Assembly: GCA_038030265.1 (NCBI GenBank)
Contig: CM075939.1
Coordinates: 38,173,253 to 38,237,252 of the forward strand
Length of the DNA: 64,000 bases
Direction of reading: 5' to 3'
Origin: Corythucha ciliata
Lineage: Eukaryota > Arthropoda > Insecta > Hemiptera > Tingidae
A program made the position numbers and the translations under genes. Shown here piece after piece: positions 46,771 to 58,060 of this stretch (positions are counted from its first letter, which is position 1; every line of letters begins with the position of its first letter). The notes beneath the pieces were generated by a model that ran no database searches, was not told the origin of the DNA, and saw nothing but the letters and a program-made list of their open reading frames with translations.

Positions 46771-47090
46771 CTGCTAAAATAGAGAAAATACATCTTCCCT
46801 AGTTTCGTTAGATCCTTAAGCTCACTAATGTGCTGATCGGTAATTTAAAATTTGCCGACGCGTCAAAAACATCGGAAAAAATCGCTAGTAATTTGTGAGT
46901 GTAACTAAGAAAAATCGCTGATTCGTGGTCTCACAATGCAACTTCCAGGGTAAAATCAAGAAAAAATCGCTGATTCGCGGTGTATGGAGGCCATTCTACG
47001 GCTAAAATGTAGAAATAAACGTAAAAGTGTTGTTTTTTGGCCAAGCCCGCACTAAAATTAAGAAAACACGCTACTTATTCAACGCTGTAA
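46770..47090 (-). repeat. Minisatellite, inverted block with longer variant
   Basis: Dominant family in inverted orientation (AAAATCGCTGATTCGCGG). Directly follows family G, as it does at 58060. Interrupted by the element at 47091. Confidence 0.75.
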
Positions 47091-48172
47091 AGCCCGGTGC
47101 ACACGATGAAATTTTGAGGCTTATATAGCAAGCTTATATCCAAGCTCGTTGATATGTGCTGGATCCAAAACACGATGCAATATTTCTCATTGCTGGCAGA
47201 TCGCGTAACTTACGATTGTTTTGTCCGTACATGAAAAAGGAATAACATGGATGGTCTGACTTTCAAAGAAAATGATCCAACGGTTCCGATGAAGTCTGAA
47301 GTAAGGGGAGGCACCTCCCTGTCATTATTATTATTATTTTCTCGAATAATCGTTCAGTAATTGAGTGAGTGTATCGTTACGCCTCGTCGATTACTATATT
47401 TTTGCTATTTCAAATACAATTTTTATTCCAAGAGAACAACTATTGATGATCACGTAGGGATTGAAGAAACAATCATTAAAATTCACGGCTATTACGTGGC
47501 TTGAAAGTCGCACAATAGGTCGTGAATGTCTCTAATTCGACTTGTTCAAATTGCTTCCTACCCACAAACAGAAGAATTCAATCATAATATTCTAAGATGG
47601 ATGAAAGTCTTAAAATCGCCTATTTACGACCTATCCATGCCCAGTGAGCTTCATTTCTTGCGGTCAAATTTTATCCCATTAGGTTTTCCAGCCTCTCTGA
47701 CTCGGCTGAAAATTCTATTCAGGATTTTCAGTCAAGAAAGTAACAATTTTGCCATATAAAACGATACTTGAAGCGCTAAATTTGAAATTTTGGTGCCCTG
47801 AGACTACCAAGATTCAGTAACCGGTAATTTAGCACCTTAAACTAAGGGGAGAATCATCCTCCTAGTGGCTGAACAAGCAGAGAAAATAGCCCCTGTTCTA
47901 TGTTCCAAATTCCAATTGAAAACAAGCACAGATTCCAGCATTGACGTCACAACCAAACCAAGACGCATGCGCATAACGCACTTTGTCTCCTTGCTTGATA
48001 TCTAGCGATAAAAAATGTCATCGTGTGTACCGAGTTTGTTCTAAACGCGATTGAAAACTAGCATGGCTTCAAGCATTGACGTCACGAGTAAACCCAAGCG
48101 CCTGCATATAACGCACCTTCTCTCCTTGTTGAATATCTAACGAGGAAAAATTGCATTCGTGTGCACCGGGCT
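47091..48172. mobile_element. 1082-bp non-autonomous DNA transposon (TAA target duplication)
   Basis: The left end AGCCCGGTGCACACGATG is mirrored by the right end, whose reverse complement starts AGCCCGGTGCACACGAATG. TAA lies on both sides (47088-47090 and 48173-48175), fitting PIF/Harbinger. Near the right end a ~100-bp stretch (47936-48040) is repeated in diverged form at 48070-48172, each with GCATTGACGTCAC and ending in a terminus-like GTGTGTACCG or GTGTGCACCG, so the right terminus is duplicated. I see no transposase. It is inserted within the inverted minisatellite. Confidence 0.85.
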
Positions 48173-48175
48173 TAA

Positions 48176-49640
48176 GTGAGAAAAAAATCACGGCTAATAC
48201 TGGCCAAATAAAAATGCTGGTTAAAATTGGGCAAATTCACAACTGAAATTGCGAAAAAATCGCCGATCCGCATATAAAAAAGATAATAGATGCTAATTCG
48301 CGGCAAAATTAGCAGAAAACTCTATTTCACAGCTGAAATTGAGACAAATCGCTAATCTCGTGGATAAAAAGAAGGAAATCACTGATTCGCAGCTTAAATT
48401 GGGAAAACGCAAATTCGTACTTTAATCCGCACAGACAATGTACTCAGAAACAGAAAAACAGCGCTAATCAGTAGCAAAAAGTAAAAAAAAAAAAGAAAGA
48501 AGAAAAAAAAAAAAAAAAAAAAAAAAAAACTACGCGGCTAAATTTGAAAAAACTAATTAGCGTGGCAAAAAATAAGAAAAACGATAATTTTCCGCTCAAA
48601 TTTAGAAAAAAAAGAGCTGATAAAAAAATGGAAAAAATGGCCATTCTACAGCTAAAATTGAGAAAAATCGCTAATGCAAGGGATAGAAACGCTACGGCAC
48701 TGCTAAAATTGAGAAAAAGCGCTAACCCGCGGCTAAAATTGAGGAAAATCACTAAATAGCTGATAAAATTGAGGAAAAAAATGCTAATCCATAGCAAAAT
48801 TTTTAAAGACAAAAAATGTCATTGGTGTACTAAAAATGATGTAATAAAAAAGGAGTATAAAATTGAAAAAAAATCACTAATTAGCGCATCATAAATAAAT
48901 AAACGCTAATTTTCAGCCCAAATTGGGAAAAAGTGATAATTCCCTGCTAAAAAAATGGCTAATTCGCAGCTAACATTGAAGGAAATTCCAGTTCGTGGCA
49001 AAAACTGAGAACTTTTGCTAATTAAAATTCAGAAACGCTACTACGCTGCTGAAATTAAGAATGAGCGCTAATTCGCGGCTAAAATTGAGGCAAATCACTA
49101 ATTCGCAGATAAAGTGTGGTAAAATAAATTAACAACGCGCCTTCTGAATGCAATTTTGGCGCTGAAATGGAATAAAACGGCTAATTCATGGCTATGAGTT
49201 TGAAAAACCGCTGATTCACGGCTTGAACTGATAAGAAGCGCTATCTATAGCTAAAAGTAAAGCAAAATTGCTAATGCGGTGCTATAATTTGAATTAAAAA
49301 ATAGCGCTAATTTGCACTTAATTAATGGAAAAATCAATAATTAGCCTCTAATTAGCCAAAAATTAAGAGAATGCCTAATTTTCACCCTGAATGGAGAAAA
49401 AGTGCGAATTCGACACTAAAAATGGGAAGAAATCGCATGCCAATGCCGTACTGAAGGCAACTTTGAGGCTAAAATTGAGGAAAAGCGCCAATTTGATGAA
49501 AAAACTGAATCGTTGAGAATCTCCAATCCATAGTGCATGGTGAAAAAAAAATCCTTATTTGTGGCAAAAATTAAGAAAAAAGCGCTATTTTGCGTCTAAA
49601 AGGAGGGAATCACTTGAGAAAAACGCTAATTTTCAGTCTG
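48176..49640 (-). repeat. Minisatellite, inverted block continued
   Basis: Well-formed units (GCTAAAATTGAGAAAAATCG, CGCTAATTCGCGGCTAAAA at 49065-49085). A run of about 40 A interrupted by G lies at 48481-48530. The 114-aa F/L/S-rich minus frame (48468-48812) is repeat translation, not a membrane protein. Confidence 0.85.
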
Positions 49641-50219
49641 TACAGATTATTCCTTGTTTATTCTAATAGAGAGTCAGGGGCCTCTAGGAGATTTCCGGCC
49701 GCAAGTAGGTGTCCTATTCAGAGTTGTCGGGGAAAAGTCCTCGTATGCGGTTGCAATGGCGGGATAGCGTTATTTTCTTATTCGGCGTTCTTGGATCCAG
49801 CTTATGGCATTTTCACCCGACCGTTCACAAAAAGGCCGCTGCCCCCCCCCCCTATTCTGTAATTTTTAACGGGACCGACGGCGGGGCCGGCGTTCCGCCA
49901 TGCCACCGCATGGACGATTTTCCGAAGGACTAACACACCGCGCCCTGCTCAAATCGCAACACACAAAGACATGAAACAAACAAAACGCCCTGCTGAATCC
50001 GCCGCCACAAAAAAGATCCCAAAACTTGCAATTTGGCTTAAATTAACACCCGGAACTTTCAATTACATGTACGTGGATATGCTACCAGGAATCTTGCATT
50101 TTTGGTATTTTGGTCAAATTAGCACCTGGATTTATATCTACAAGTATTTATATCTAAATCTTGCAATTAAACGGTTTTCCGTCAGAATATGAGCGCAGTC
50201 GGGGCCGGCTAGCCCAGAG
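49641..50219. other. No gene seen
   Basis: Includes C-rich 49843-49852 and short open frames without domains. The phrase CCCAAAACTTGCAATTTGGC near 50019 belongs to family C. Confidence 0.4.
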
Positions 50220-50650
50220 CGCATTGACTTCTAAAATTAAAATTGGCCCTGAAATTTGCAATTTTTCGTGAGACGTGTAACCGTGACCCATGCAGCTACG
50301 AAAACTCCGATTTCGTGGCCACCTAGCTTCACGGTCACCGAGACAAAGATCCCTGAAACTCTAAAATTTCTTGGTTTACCCGAAACTGGCAATTTAACGA
50401 GAATAAATACCGGAAACTAGCAGTTTCACCGATAATAAGACTTAAAACTGGCAATTACGCAGACTTGCACCTCACGGTTAAGTAATTTCTTGGCTATATC
50501 ATTGTTAGGCTTTGGGTGCTGTGGCGGCTCGCTGGATCCACGGCCTATAAAAACAGCCCCGAAACTAGTAATTTCGGGAACGTTAAGACCAAAAACTTTC
50601 GGTTTGGTGGATATTTAGACCCAACACTTACATTTGCAGATATTCAGCAG
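50220..50650. repeat. Tandem repeat family C block
   Basis: Units such as CTGAAATTTGCAATTTTTCG, CCGAAACTAGTAATTTCGGG and CGAAACTGGCAATTTAACG. Confidence 0.6.
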
Positions 50651-50835
50651 ATGCAGAGTTTGTTCACTTTTAGCTACGAATTCGCGCTTTTTCACAATTT
50701 TAACCGTACATTCGCACTTTCTCCCATCATAACCGCAAAAAGCCGTTTTTCCGTTTTCCACCCGTGAATTGTGAAGTAATTTTTATTAGAAACAAGCACA
50801 TTGGCATTTTTTCTATATTTAATCGTGAAAGGGCC
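50650..50835 (+). repeat. Minisatellite, forward fragment
   Basis: A few dominant-family units (TTTTAGCTACGAATTCGCG, TTTTAACCGTACATTCGCA). Confidence 0.6.
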
Positions 50836-50844
50836 TCGATATAC

Positions 50845-50890
50845 AACGAATTAAAGAAGTAAACTAACTGAGTTTCGAGAAACAATGGCC
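50845..50890. repeat. SINE-like fragment related to 41280
   Basis: AATTAAAGAAGTAAACTAAC followed by TGAGTTTCGAGAAACAATGG matches the sequence flanking the tRNA-like unit at 41282-41366. Confidence 0.5.
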
Positions 50891-50939
50891 CTGGCCATGT
50901 CTGGCCATGTGTCTGGCTATGTTTATCCCTCTCTCTGCG

Positions 50940-52150
50940 TCATCATGATCGTGATCGGAGGTAACTATAAATCGACCATTCGCGCACTAAAAATTACCAA
51001 ACTGACCATTCTCGTGCTTAATATGACCAATACAACAAGTTTTTGGCTTGACGGACTAACCGAGTCCTAAAAACGGCCAAAATGAATTCACGTGCCCTGG
51101 AAAACTGACTCTATGCGCCCTAAAAATGTCAGTTATGGCTATTCAAGCCTTGAAATCGTCAAATCTGACTCTACGTGCTTCAGCTTTTGACTTGAAATCG
51201 TCAGTTTTGTGGTGAAATCGTCAGTTTTTAAGAGTTAGATCTGGCGTAAAGTCATCTGCTTACGGAAAAACGTCAGTTTTGCTATGATTATTGTCAGTTT
51301 TGAAGAAATTCAGTTTTGAGTTGGAATAATATTTTTTGGGTGGAACCGTCTGTTTCAGGGTAAAATCGTCAGTTTAAGAAAATTTTTAGGATGAAATCGT
51401 AAGTTTTGGAATTAAAACAATCAGTTTTTGGGTAAAATTGCCAGTTTTTGTACTGAAATATTTGGAAGAACACTTCACTTTTGGAGTGTATCCTTAGTTT
51501 TGTGTCAGAATTAACCAAGTTCGGCTTAAATATTCATTTTCGAGGTTGAACCGTCAAATTTGTGTGTGTGTGTGTGTAAAATCGCCAGTTTTTGTAGTCA
51601 CATCTTCAGTTTTAAGAGGGGGGGGGAGGTGTCAGCTTTGGCGAGAAATTGTACGTTTTTTTTTTTTTTTTTTTTTGAAGTAGAATCGCCACTTGAGGGA
51701 TGAAATCGGCAGTTTTTAATGCTGAGCGGTGGTCGTTTTGGTAAGATCATTCGTTTTTCATCAGTTTGGGTTTAACCCGCCAATTTCAGAGTGAAATCAT
51801 TCGGTTTGGGGGTAAAGCCTTTGGGTTTTAAAATTGCCAGTTTGCTGTGGAATCTTGAATTCAGGCGTGAATACTTCGGCTATGGGGTGTCGTCAGTCGT
51901 CAGTTTTGAAGTAAAATATTCATTTATAGAGTAAAATCTTCAGTTTTGGGTAAAAAAAACGACAGTTTTGAATTAAGAATTGTTATTATTAGGTTGAAAA
52001 ATTTTGGTTTTTTACGTCTCTCAGACATGACGTTGATGAAAACTCGGACACCAAGCCCTTTTGCTACAAGTATGGATTTCCGAGGAAAACATTGTCAGTT
52101 TTTAGATAGAAAATCAGGAATTGAAAGCTAAAACCTATAGCTCCCCAACG
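50940..52150. repeat. Tandem repeat family B, block 2
   Basis: The left part has ACTGACCATTCTCGTGC-type units. From 51200 the units read AAATCGTCAGTTTT plus a spacer, about 25-35 bp. It includes a TG microsatellite near 51560-51575, a G8 run near 51620 and a long T run at 51657-51676. Confidence 0.75.
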
Positions 52151-52986
52151 AAGACGTTAGTTTTTGATGGATTAACATTTTTTTACATAAACTCTGCTTT
52201 CGGGGAAGAATTTAACGATTTATTGCGCTTATTTCTGATTTAATGAAACTACCAGTTCTAGTAGGAGATGGCTACGCCCCTAGAGCGCTGTTGGCAAATT
52301 GAACAGTGTATAATTATCTACATATTTCTTAGGTTTGAGGAGGATGTGGAAGGTCGCGGGGTCAAACTTAGTTTATTAGCTATTTTATTTCCTTTCTCAC
52401 CCATCACACTCTTGTAGCATTGATTGCTCCCACCTCTCTTGCAGTCATACTTTATCGTCCCAATTTGTCAATCTGTTTACTGATTCAACCCTCTACCCCA
52501 CCCTGCCTAGATTTTATCCGAATTTTCCGTCTATACGCCAATTCTGAACTCGTTAAGAATAACTCATTTCAATTTCAATGGGAAAACAATATTGATTATG
52601 ATGCCTCTCAAAGAGAAAGTTTCTATGTCTCACCCACCTGCCTGGGTTAATTTTGTACCGTGTTCTTCGGAAATACTTTATGTTGACAGTAGGGTTTGTT
52701 ATACATTTGCTTGCATGAATAATTTCAAACTATATTCCTCTGTTCGGCAACCAATTCATGCGATATTTATTGGAGGGATTGTTTTTCATTTGTTTAACAG
52801 TGCAGCGGAAGCGTTGTGGGTGGAACTCGAGTCAGCAGTGAGTCGCAGTGTCCGATGCTAACTGGGCGACTCAAACGACGGCCTCAGGTTCAGGCACCGG
52901 GTCAGAACCGAAAGTTGCGGTAAATTGCGCCACTTTTTAAAAAATAAAAATGAAATGTACATCTCACGCTCGATTTGGTTTTACAG
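52151..52986. other. Apparently unique DNA upstream of the receptor exon
   Basis: No repeat block and no recognisable exon for TM1-TM5. The last bases before the exon, GGTTTTACAGTTTCCAG, contain two possible splice acceptors (AG at 52985-52986 and 52992-52993). Confidence 0.5.
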
Positions 52987-52993
52987 TTTCCAG

Positions 52994-53238
52994 TTGGCAA
53001 AAGAGCGCAAGGCCTCGACAACTCTGGGCATCATCATGTCCGCATTCACAGTTTGCTGGCTACCATTTTTTGTTCTGGCCCTCGTGAGGCCCTTTCTTGA
53101 GAACCAGGACGACATTCCAAGGTCCCTGTCGTCACTGTTTCTCTGGCTCGGCTACGCCAATTCACTTTTGAATCCCGTCATTTATGCCACACTGAATCGG
53201 GACTTCCGACGACCATTCCAGCAAATTCTTTACTTCAG
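52994..53238 (+). CDS. 5-HT7-type serotonin receptor, penultimate exon (TM6-TM7)
   Basis: The exon encodes about 82 residues of an insect-type serotonin receptor, a Gs-coupled plasma-membrane GPCR that raises cAMP. It begins with LAKERKASTTLGII at the end of intracellular loop 3, then TM6 with the class A toggle CWLPFF, a short third extracellular loop (ENQDDIPRS), TM7 with NPxxY (NSLLNPVIY) and the start of helix 8 (NRDFRRPFQ). The wording is close to what I know of Drosophila 5-HT7 (formerly 5HT-dro1). The exon ends at TTCAG|GTATAA, leaving two bases of an Arg codon. The start may instead be 52987, which would add two residues. Earlier exons are not visible. Other amine receptors are less likely given the tail. 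Confidence 0.9.
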
Positions 53239-53313
53239 GTATAACATAAAAGGGCTTGTGGCTTTCTCCCCCCACCCACTCATTATTTATTGAATTCGAT
53301 GTTCGTCAACCAG
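53239..53313 (+). other. Receptor intron (75 bp, GT-AG)
   Basis: Starts GTATAAC and ends CAACCAG. It separates phase-matched exons: the split codon AG|G restores Arg before the Cys of helix 8. Reading through the intron meets a stop (53291-53293), which marks this as a real splice. Confidence 0.88.
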
Positions 53314-53467
53314 GTGCGGATCTTTGAATCACATGATGCGCGAAGAGTTTTATCAGTCGCAGTACGGTGACCCAAACCCTCAGCCGATGGTGAACGATGA
53401 CGAGCCGACTTGCGATTTGATGCCTGTCTCGGAACTTAAAACTTCCGGTCACGAGTCCTTCCTGTGA
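53314..53467 (+). CDS. 5-HT7-type serotonin receptor, last exon (C-terminal tail)
   Basis: After completing the split Arg codon, the exon encodes 50 residues and ends at TGA 53465-53467. The Cys directly after the helix 8 Arg is a likely palmitoylation site. The tail continues with LNHMMREEFYQSQYGDP, a segment that fits arthropod 5-HT7 tails, then an acidic stretch (NDDEP), and finishes with ESFL. ESFL is also how I recall the Drosophila tail ending; it may be a PDZ-binding terminus. The frame is intact, so this gene end looks functional. The 3' UTR cannot be bounded from sequence; possible AATAAA-type signals lie far downstream. Confidence 0.9.
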
Positions 53468-55878
53468 TACACAGCCGTTTAAAAAAAGAAAGGCAAAGGA
53501 AAACTGTAGAAGAATTCTTCAAAAACGGCCGTGTAGGTTGTAAAAAAAAAAAAAAAAAATCTAGTTTTCTTTGTAACAAAACTATTATGACAATCACTGT
53601 GGGCGTGGCCATGTACGAGGGAAACATTTTACGTCCCTCTCGTCACCCCTCTTAACGGTTAAAAGGGCGACGAATTTAATTCTAAGGCTTTTGTCGAATG
53701 TAATTGATCTGAGTGGGTGGAGGTGAATTAAGAGGGGGGTGGTATTTCTGGAACATTTTCCCCCTTCATACACCATCAATTTCCACTATGGAGGACTGTA
53801 TTGAAACTGATTAGTGAATGCCCTCGAGATGATGATGGCAACGATACAGGAAAAGGGTGTACAATGGTGGGGGGGAAGATGTGTAGAAAATCTAATTACA
53901 AGGCTCTCAATGTTAAGCCCATTAACATCCACTTTTGACGGTCTGCGCGTCGAACTCTGAAGTGGATGGAAAGGCGAAGGATAGGTGTTGTGGGGGGGGG
54001 GGGCGTCAGTCATTACAAGACTAGTGACGGGCGTTATTTACAGCTAAAGCGTTCAAAGCAATTATAAGGTTATCAGATGATGAGTGTGCAAAGGGACGTT
54101 CGAGTACGATGAGAGAGATTGATCGTGGAAGAAAAAAGAAGCAAGGATAACGACATTTTAAAAGGCACCGCCTATAAAAACAACTTAATTGACATTAAGA
54201 CATGGGCGTTCAATGATTTCATGGTATTTTCAGAGATCCATTTCTTCGCCCACATACATAAATTATTGTTTAATTTGTATGTACATAAAAAGTAGCAGTC
54301 GATAGGTTAATTTTTAGAATCAGTACCTGGGGACAGCTGTCTCGACGTTAATTAATCTAATTGCTGCAATTCGTTTCAACGTCGTCGTACCGTGGCATTT
54401 TGGCATGTCACACTCACCAAATCAATGGGCAATGTCTCCAGTTCGTTAAGTGTATACTGTCAACAAGATATCTAAAATATTTTCTTAGAGAAGGTTTGAT
54501 TTCTCTTCCAAACAAATAACGCCGAATTCTTTGGTTTAGGAAAACCTGACGATATTGTTACAGTAATTGATGCAAGGCATCCTCCTCTATACATCTTCCA
54601 GTTCGCCCTGCCCTGTTCGCCTGCCTGTTCGCCCGATTTCGATCTAGTCCTTTATTTTCATTTGCCCTCAGCATCCAACACTAGTCCCCTCTCCTACCAG
54701 TAGTCAATCATCTCATCCTAGTCAATTCTCGCAATCCTTCTCTGTGGTCAACAGCAACGAGTAAGCCGTATGGCGCGTTGTTGCACCAGCGGCATCCCCT
54801 GATATCGTTCAATTGCTCACTTTAAACCACCACCACCGCTAATTACCACGTAATACTCATGGGCGATTTTCTTGCGTCCTCGCCGGATTCACTGTCTGAG
54901 AAATTCAGTGCGATTTTTTTTATTTAGTACTCATCTAGTCAAGCGCTGTCACTACAGTTTTTTTGTTTATTTTTTATAGCTCGCGTGTTCAGCAGTGAAT
55001 TTCCACTATCGTCATTCCTTTCTTATTGATCCCCTCCCTCCTCACTAAGAATTGGTTGTGATAATTCTTTCGTCCTCGAATTCCCATTTTTGTTTGGAAA
55101 ACTCATTTCACCTTTCAAAGTCTACACTGCGTCCTAATTACAAAATCAAAAGTCGTTTGAAACACAATTTCATACAGAAACCTTAGCGTGTTGTTCGAAG
55201 GTAACAACTATCTTTTTTTTTTTTACCATACTTTCAGTCTCAAATAATGAGTGCGTGGTCAAATATTATGTTTTCGTTGCTTGAAGGTTTCAAGAGGGGG
55301 GGGGGGGTTGAGCGACTTAAAATTACTTGGTTGCAAGGGTGGTTCTAGTGGGAAGGGAGAACGAGAAAAGCAATTTTCCTAGAAAGTGTTAAAAACGTAC
55401 ACTTCCCTTTGCCCTGGAGTATTCTCTTTTTTTTCTAGGCTTTTAGCTCGGACCCATTTACGCGTTAAGAGAATAATAAAAAAGAACGAAATAAGAAGCC
55501 TTTTTCACCCCCCCCCCCCTCCACCAAAAAAACTTTAGAGACTCTCCTTATCACTTCTTGTTATTTTTCGTTTCACTACGCCCTTTCCTTCGAAAAAACA
55601 AACCAAAAAAACAAGAGCTTATTTCCACCTTTCACTTCATTGTTTCAACCCCTCGATTCGACCCACATCCAAGCCGAATATCATCTTTTAAAAAATGTAA
55701 AATGTGTCATACGCTGCTCCTTCAGGCCACTTTTAGTGCTGTGGAAGGGAATACGGGCGATGTTGACCCTCGCCCCTTTTACCTCTATCTCATTTTTATC
55801 TAGTCATTCTCAGTATTCCCAGCTATGTGCGCTGGATCTGCGATTTTTCACTTAATGTTTTTTTTTTTTTTTTTTAAA
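53468..55878. other. 3' flank of the receptor, no gene seen
   Basis: Probably contains the start of the 3' UTR. Contains A17 near 53542, G12 runs at 53992-54003 and 55296-55307, and C-rich 55508-55519. Short open frames show no domain. Confidence 0.45.
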
Positions 55879-56013
55879 TGGTGGATTTCACCACCGAGAG
55901 TTAAGGTTTGAGTTACGTTAACTCAGAATTAACTGAAAAAAGGCGTCACTATTTATATAAATAATGTTAGAGTTAAATAACTCAAACCTAACTCCCGGTG
56001 GTGAAATTGGCCC
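55879..56013 (-). mobile_element. 135-bp MITE, copy 2
   Basis: Reverse-orientation copy of 35331-35465, same length, high identity along the arms and centre (AAAAAAGGCGTCACTATTTA). The right flank is TAA (56014-56016). The left flank has TAA then one extra A, so the duplication is nearly clean. Confidence 0.85.
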
Positions 56014-56016
56014 TAA

Positions 56017-57090
56017 GAGAATGATCGATTCAATTATACCTTGCCAGGTCTACAATTACTTGCTGTTATAACCTACAAAGGGTTATGTGACTATTATATT
56101 TAAATTAAAGAATAAAATAAGTACGTTTAGTTGTTACCAACATTAGTTACCAAAAGAAGAAAGTAATTGAAAAATCAATATTTATGTATTTTGTACAAAA
56201 AAAAAATATTTGAGCCTATCAATTAGAAACTCTGTATAGACAATATAAATACGTAAATAATTTATTTTCTATAGTTAAATGTGTGTATATTTAAAAGAAG
56301 AAAACCTTTGACGACTGGGACACTTCAAAATGTAATAACATTTGTTTTCTTTAGACGGAATAGCGTTCTCTATAATTATTTATCTGTTCTGAAATAAATA
56401 TTTAAAACATCAATTTAAATCACACAACAATAACTCTCAGCTGTGGGAGAGTTAATCGTTCCGGGAGGAAAACGATGAAATGGATTTTAAAAGAAAGCAA
56501 TATATATTTTTTGTAAATATTTTTTATTTTGTAAATATATTATTTATTGTAATATTTAAAAAAAATCGAACTAACGTGTAAGACTCGTGAAGTTTTTTCA
56601 TGATTTTTGTGATAAAAGAAAGCAGAAAAAAAAGTGAATTTGGCCTCCTCCTTGTAAACCTCAAATTCCGAAACTGGAGCAATTGTTTATTTTTGGAACC
56701 GTGGGATAATCGATAAGTTCCTAGAAAACCAATTAAAGTATTTGCACTCCGAAAATGTTCAATTAAAGAATTCATATTTCACGTTTACAAAAAAGAAACA
56801 AGAAAATGGCTTACATAAATACAACAAAAAATAAAATTATTGTATTTAGAGAGGCTTCTGCATTAATAAATTGATTTAATAGAATAATATGGAAATTTTC
56901 CCAGGTAATACTCGTTTGAAAAAAAGAAGAAAAGATTAATGAATTTTATAAGAAAACTTGATGTTCTTTTTTTCAATTTGCGATGAAGTTAATTCTTAAT
57001 GGATGAAAAAAGGGTTGAATCAATGTTTCTTGAAGCTGTGTATATTCTTGTTTTCTTATAATAAAATTTTTAAAATGAAAAAAAAAATAT
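56017..57090. other. Very A/T-rich stretch, possible 3' UTR or intergenic
   Basis: AATAAA-like hexamers occur (for example GAATAAAATA near 56111 and ATAATAAAAT near 57059). No coding domain. It could be a distal receptor 3' UTR, but nothing in the sequence links it directly. Confidence 0.35.
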
Positions 57091-57819
57091 TGTGTTCATT
57101 TTGAGAACAACCCGGGGAAATGTCGTACAGACAGTGAAAAGCAACAGGAGGGGGTATGGTGGTGGGAGGGGCGGCAAAAATCACTTTCGTGTAATTAAAA
57201 TACAGCGGGGATCGTCGATTTATTCGTCCTTTATGACTTTGGCTGAGGAACGGTTGAGAGTTAAAAGAGGAGAGACACTTTTAGTGTTATATTCTGTCAG
57301 TTGTTTGGCTGGGCTGTAGACGAAGCCCCCCGCATTTGCATTTCGAGCGGGGATGGGTGAGGGGGGAGGGGAGAGCTGTGCACTCGTGTGCAGTGATATG
57401 AAACGTGGATTGCTCACCTGGAGAGTGGCGCGATAGGATTCCAGCTTCGAGCCGTTGAAAAGGCCGTGAATAGAATGGGCAGTGTGAAGGCTGTTGATGT
57501 CACTGCCGGGAAAGGCTAGAGTCTAGAAGTGAGAATACCGGGTTCAAAATGAAATATATCGTTATTATGCTAATTCTATAGGTACTCGCACTTTCACTTT
57601 ATTTATTTTCAAATAAGTGCATCTTGCCGAGTGGAGAAAAAAGAGATTGGTAGCTCAGTTAAGTTTTCATTATACTCAAAATACTTATTGCAGAGATCTT
57701 AAAGTTGGTAGGGCTTTCCCGTGGCAAAAATGAGCATTTCTTGTTGAAGTCAGGTTTAGCATATTTTCTCGACTTCAAGCAACCCGAAAAGGTCCGCGTG
57801 CGTCCAGCTGCTTCCTTGA
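57091..57819. other. No gene seen
   Basis: Mixed sequence. The open frames at 57092-57319 and 57220-57417 have no recognisable domain. Confidence 0.4.
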
Positions 57820-58060
57820 ACTTGGCCACCGGAAAGCTTAAGTACAGAAAAATGATGATTTTTAGGTTATCCATCATAGATCTAGGTATGTGAAGAGATC
57901 GGACAGTTGGACAGTGATTTGTATACTTTCTACGAATTTAGTCTATCCGACCTGGAGAATATAACGTTGAAAGTGACATCAGCAAAGAGTGTGGGGTGAA
58001 TATCCGATTGAGCCCCCGAAAGGCGCTATTATTCTGGTGGTTCAAATTGATTAAATTTGC
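57820..58060 (+). repeat. Dispersed repeat family G, copy 3
   Basis: Partner of 46510-46770. Both run into the same inverted minisatellite wording (AGGAAAATT-GC-GCTAAAA-AGAGAAAATA), so family G plus adjoining array form one larger duplicated unit. Confidence 0.75.

Noticed and set aside
48468..48812. Hydrophobic F/L-rich 114-codon frame resembling a membrane protein
   Set aside because: It lies wholly in the inverted minisatellite; phenylalanine runs come from poly-T and the repeat unit.
52592..52861. Possible upstream receptor exon in the open frame before the TM6 exon
   Set aside because: No transmembrane helix or amine-receptor motif is visible, and the composition does not fit TM4-TM5.
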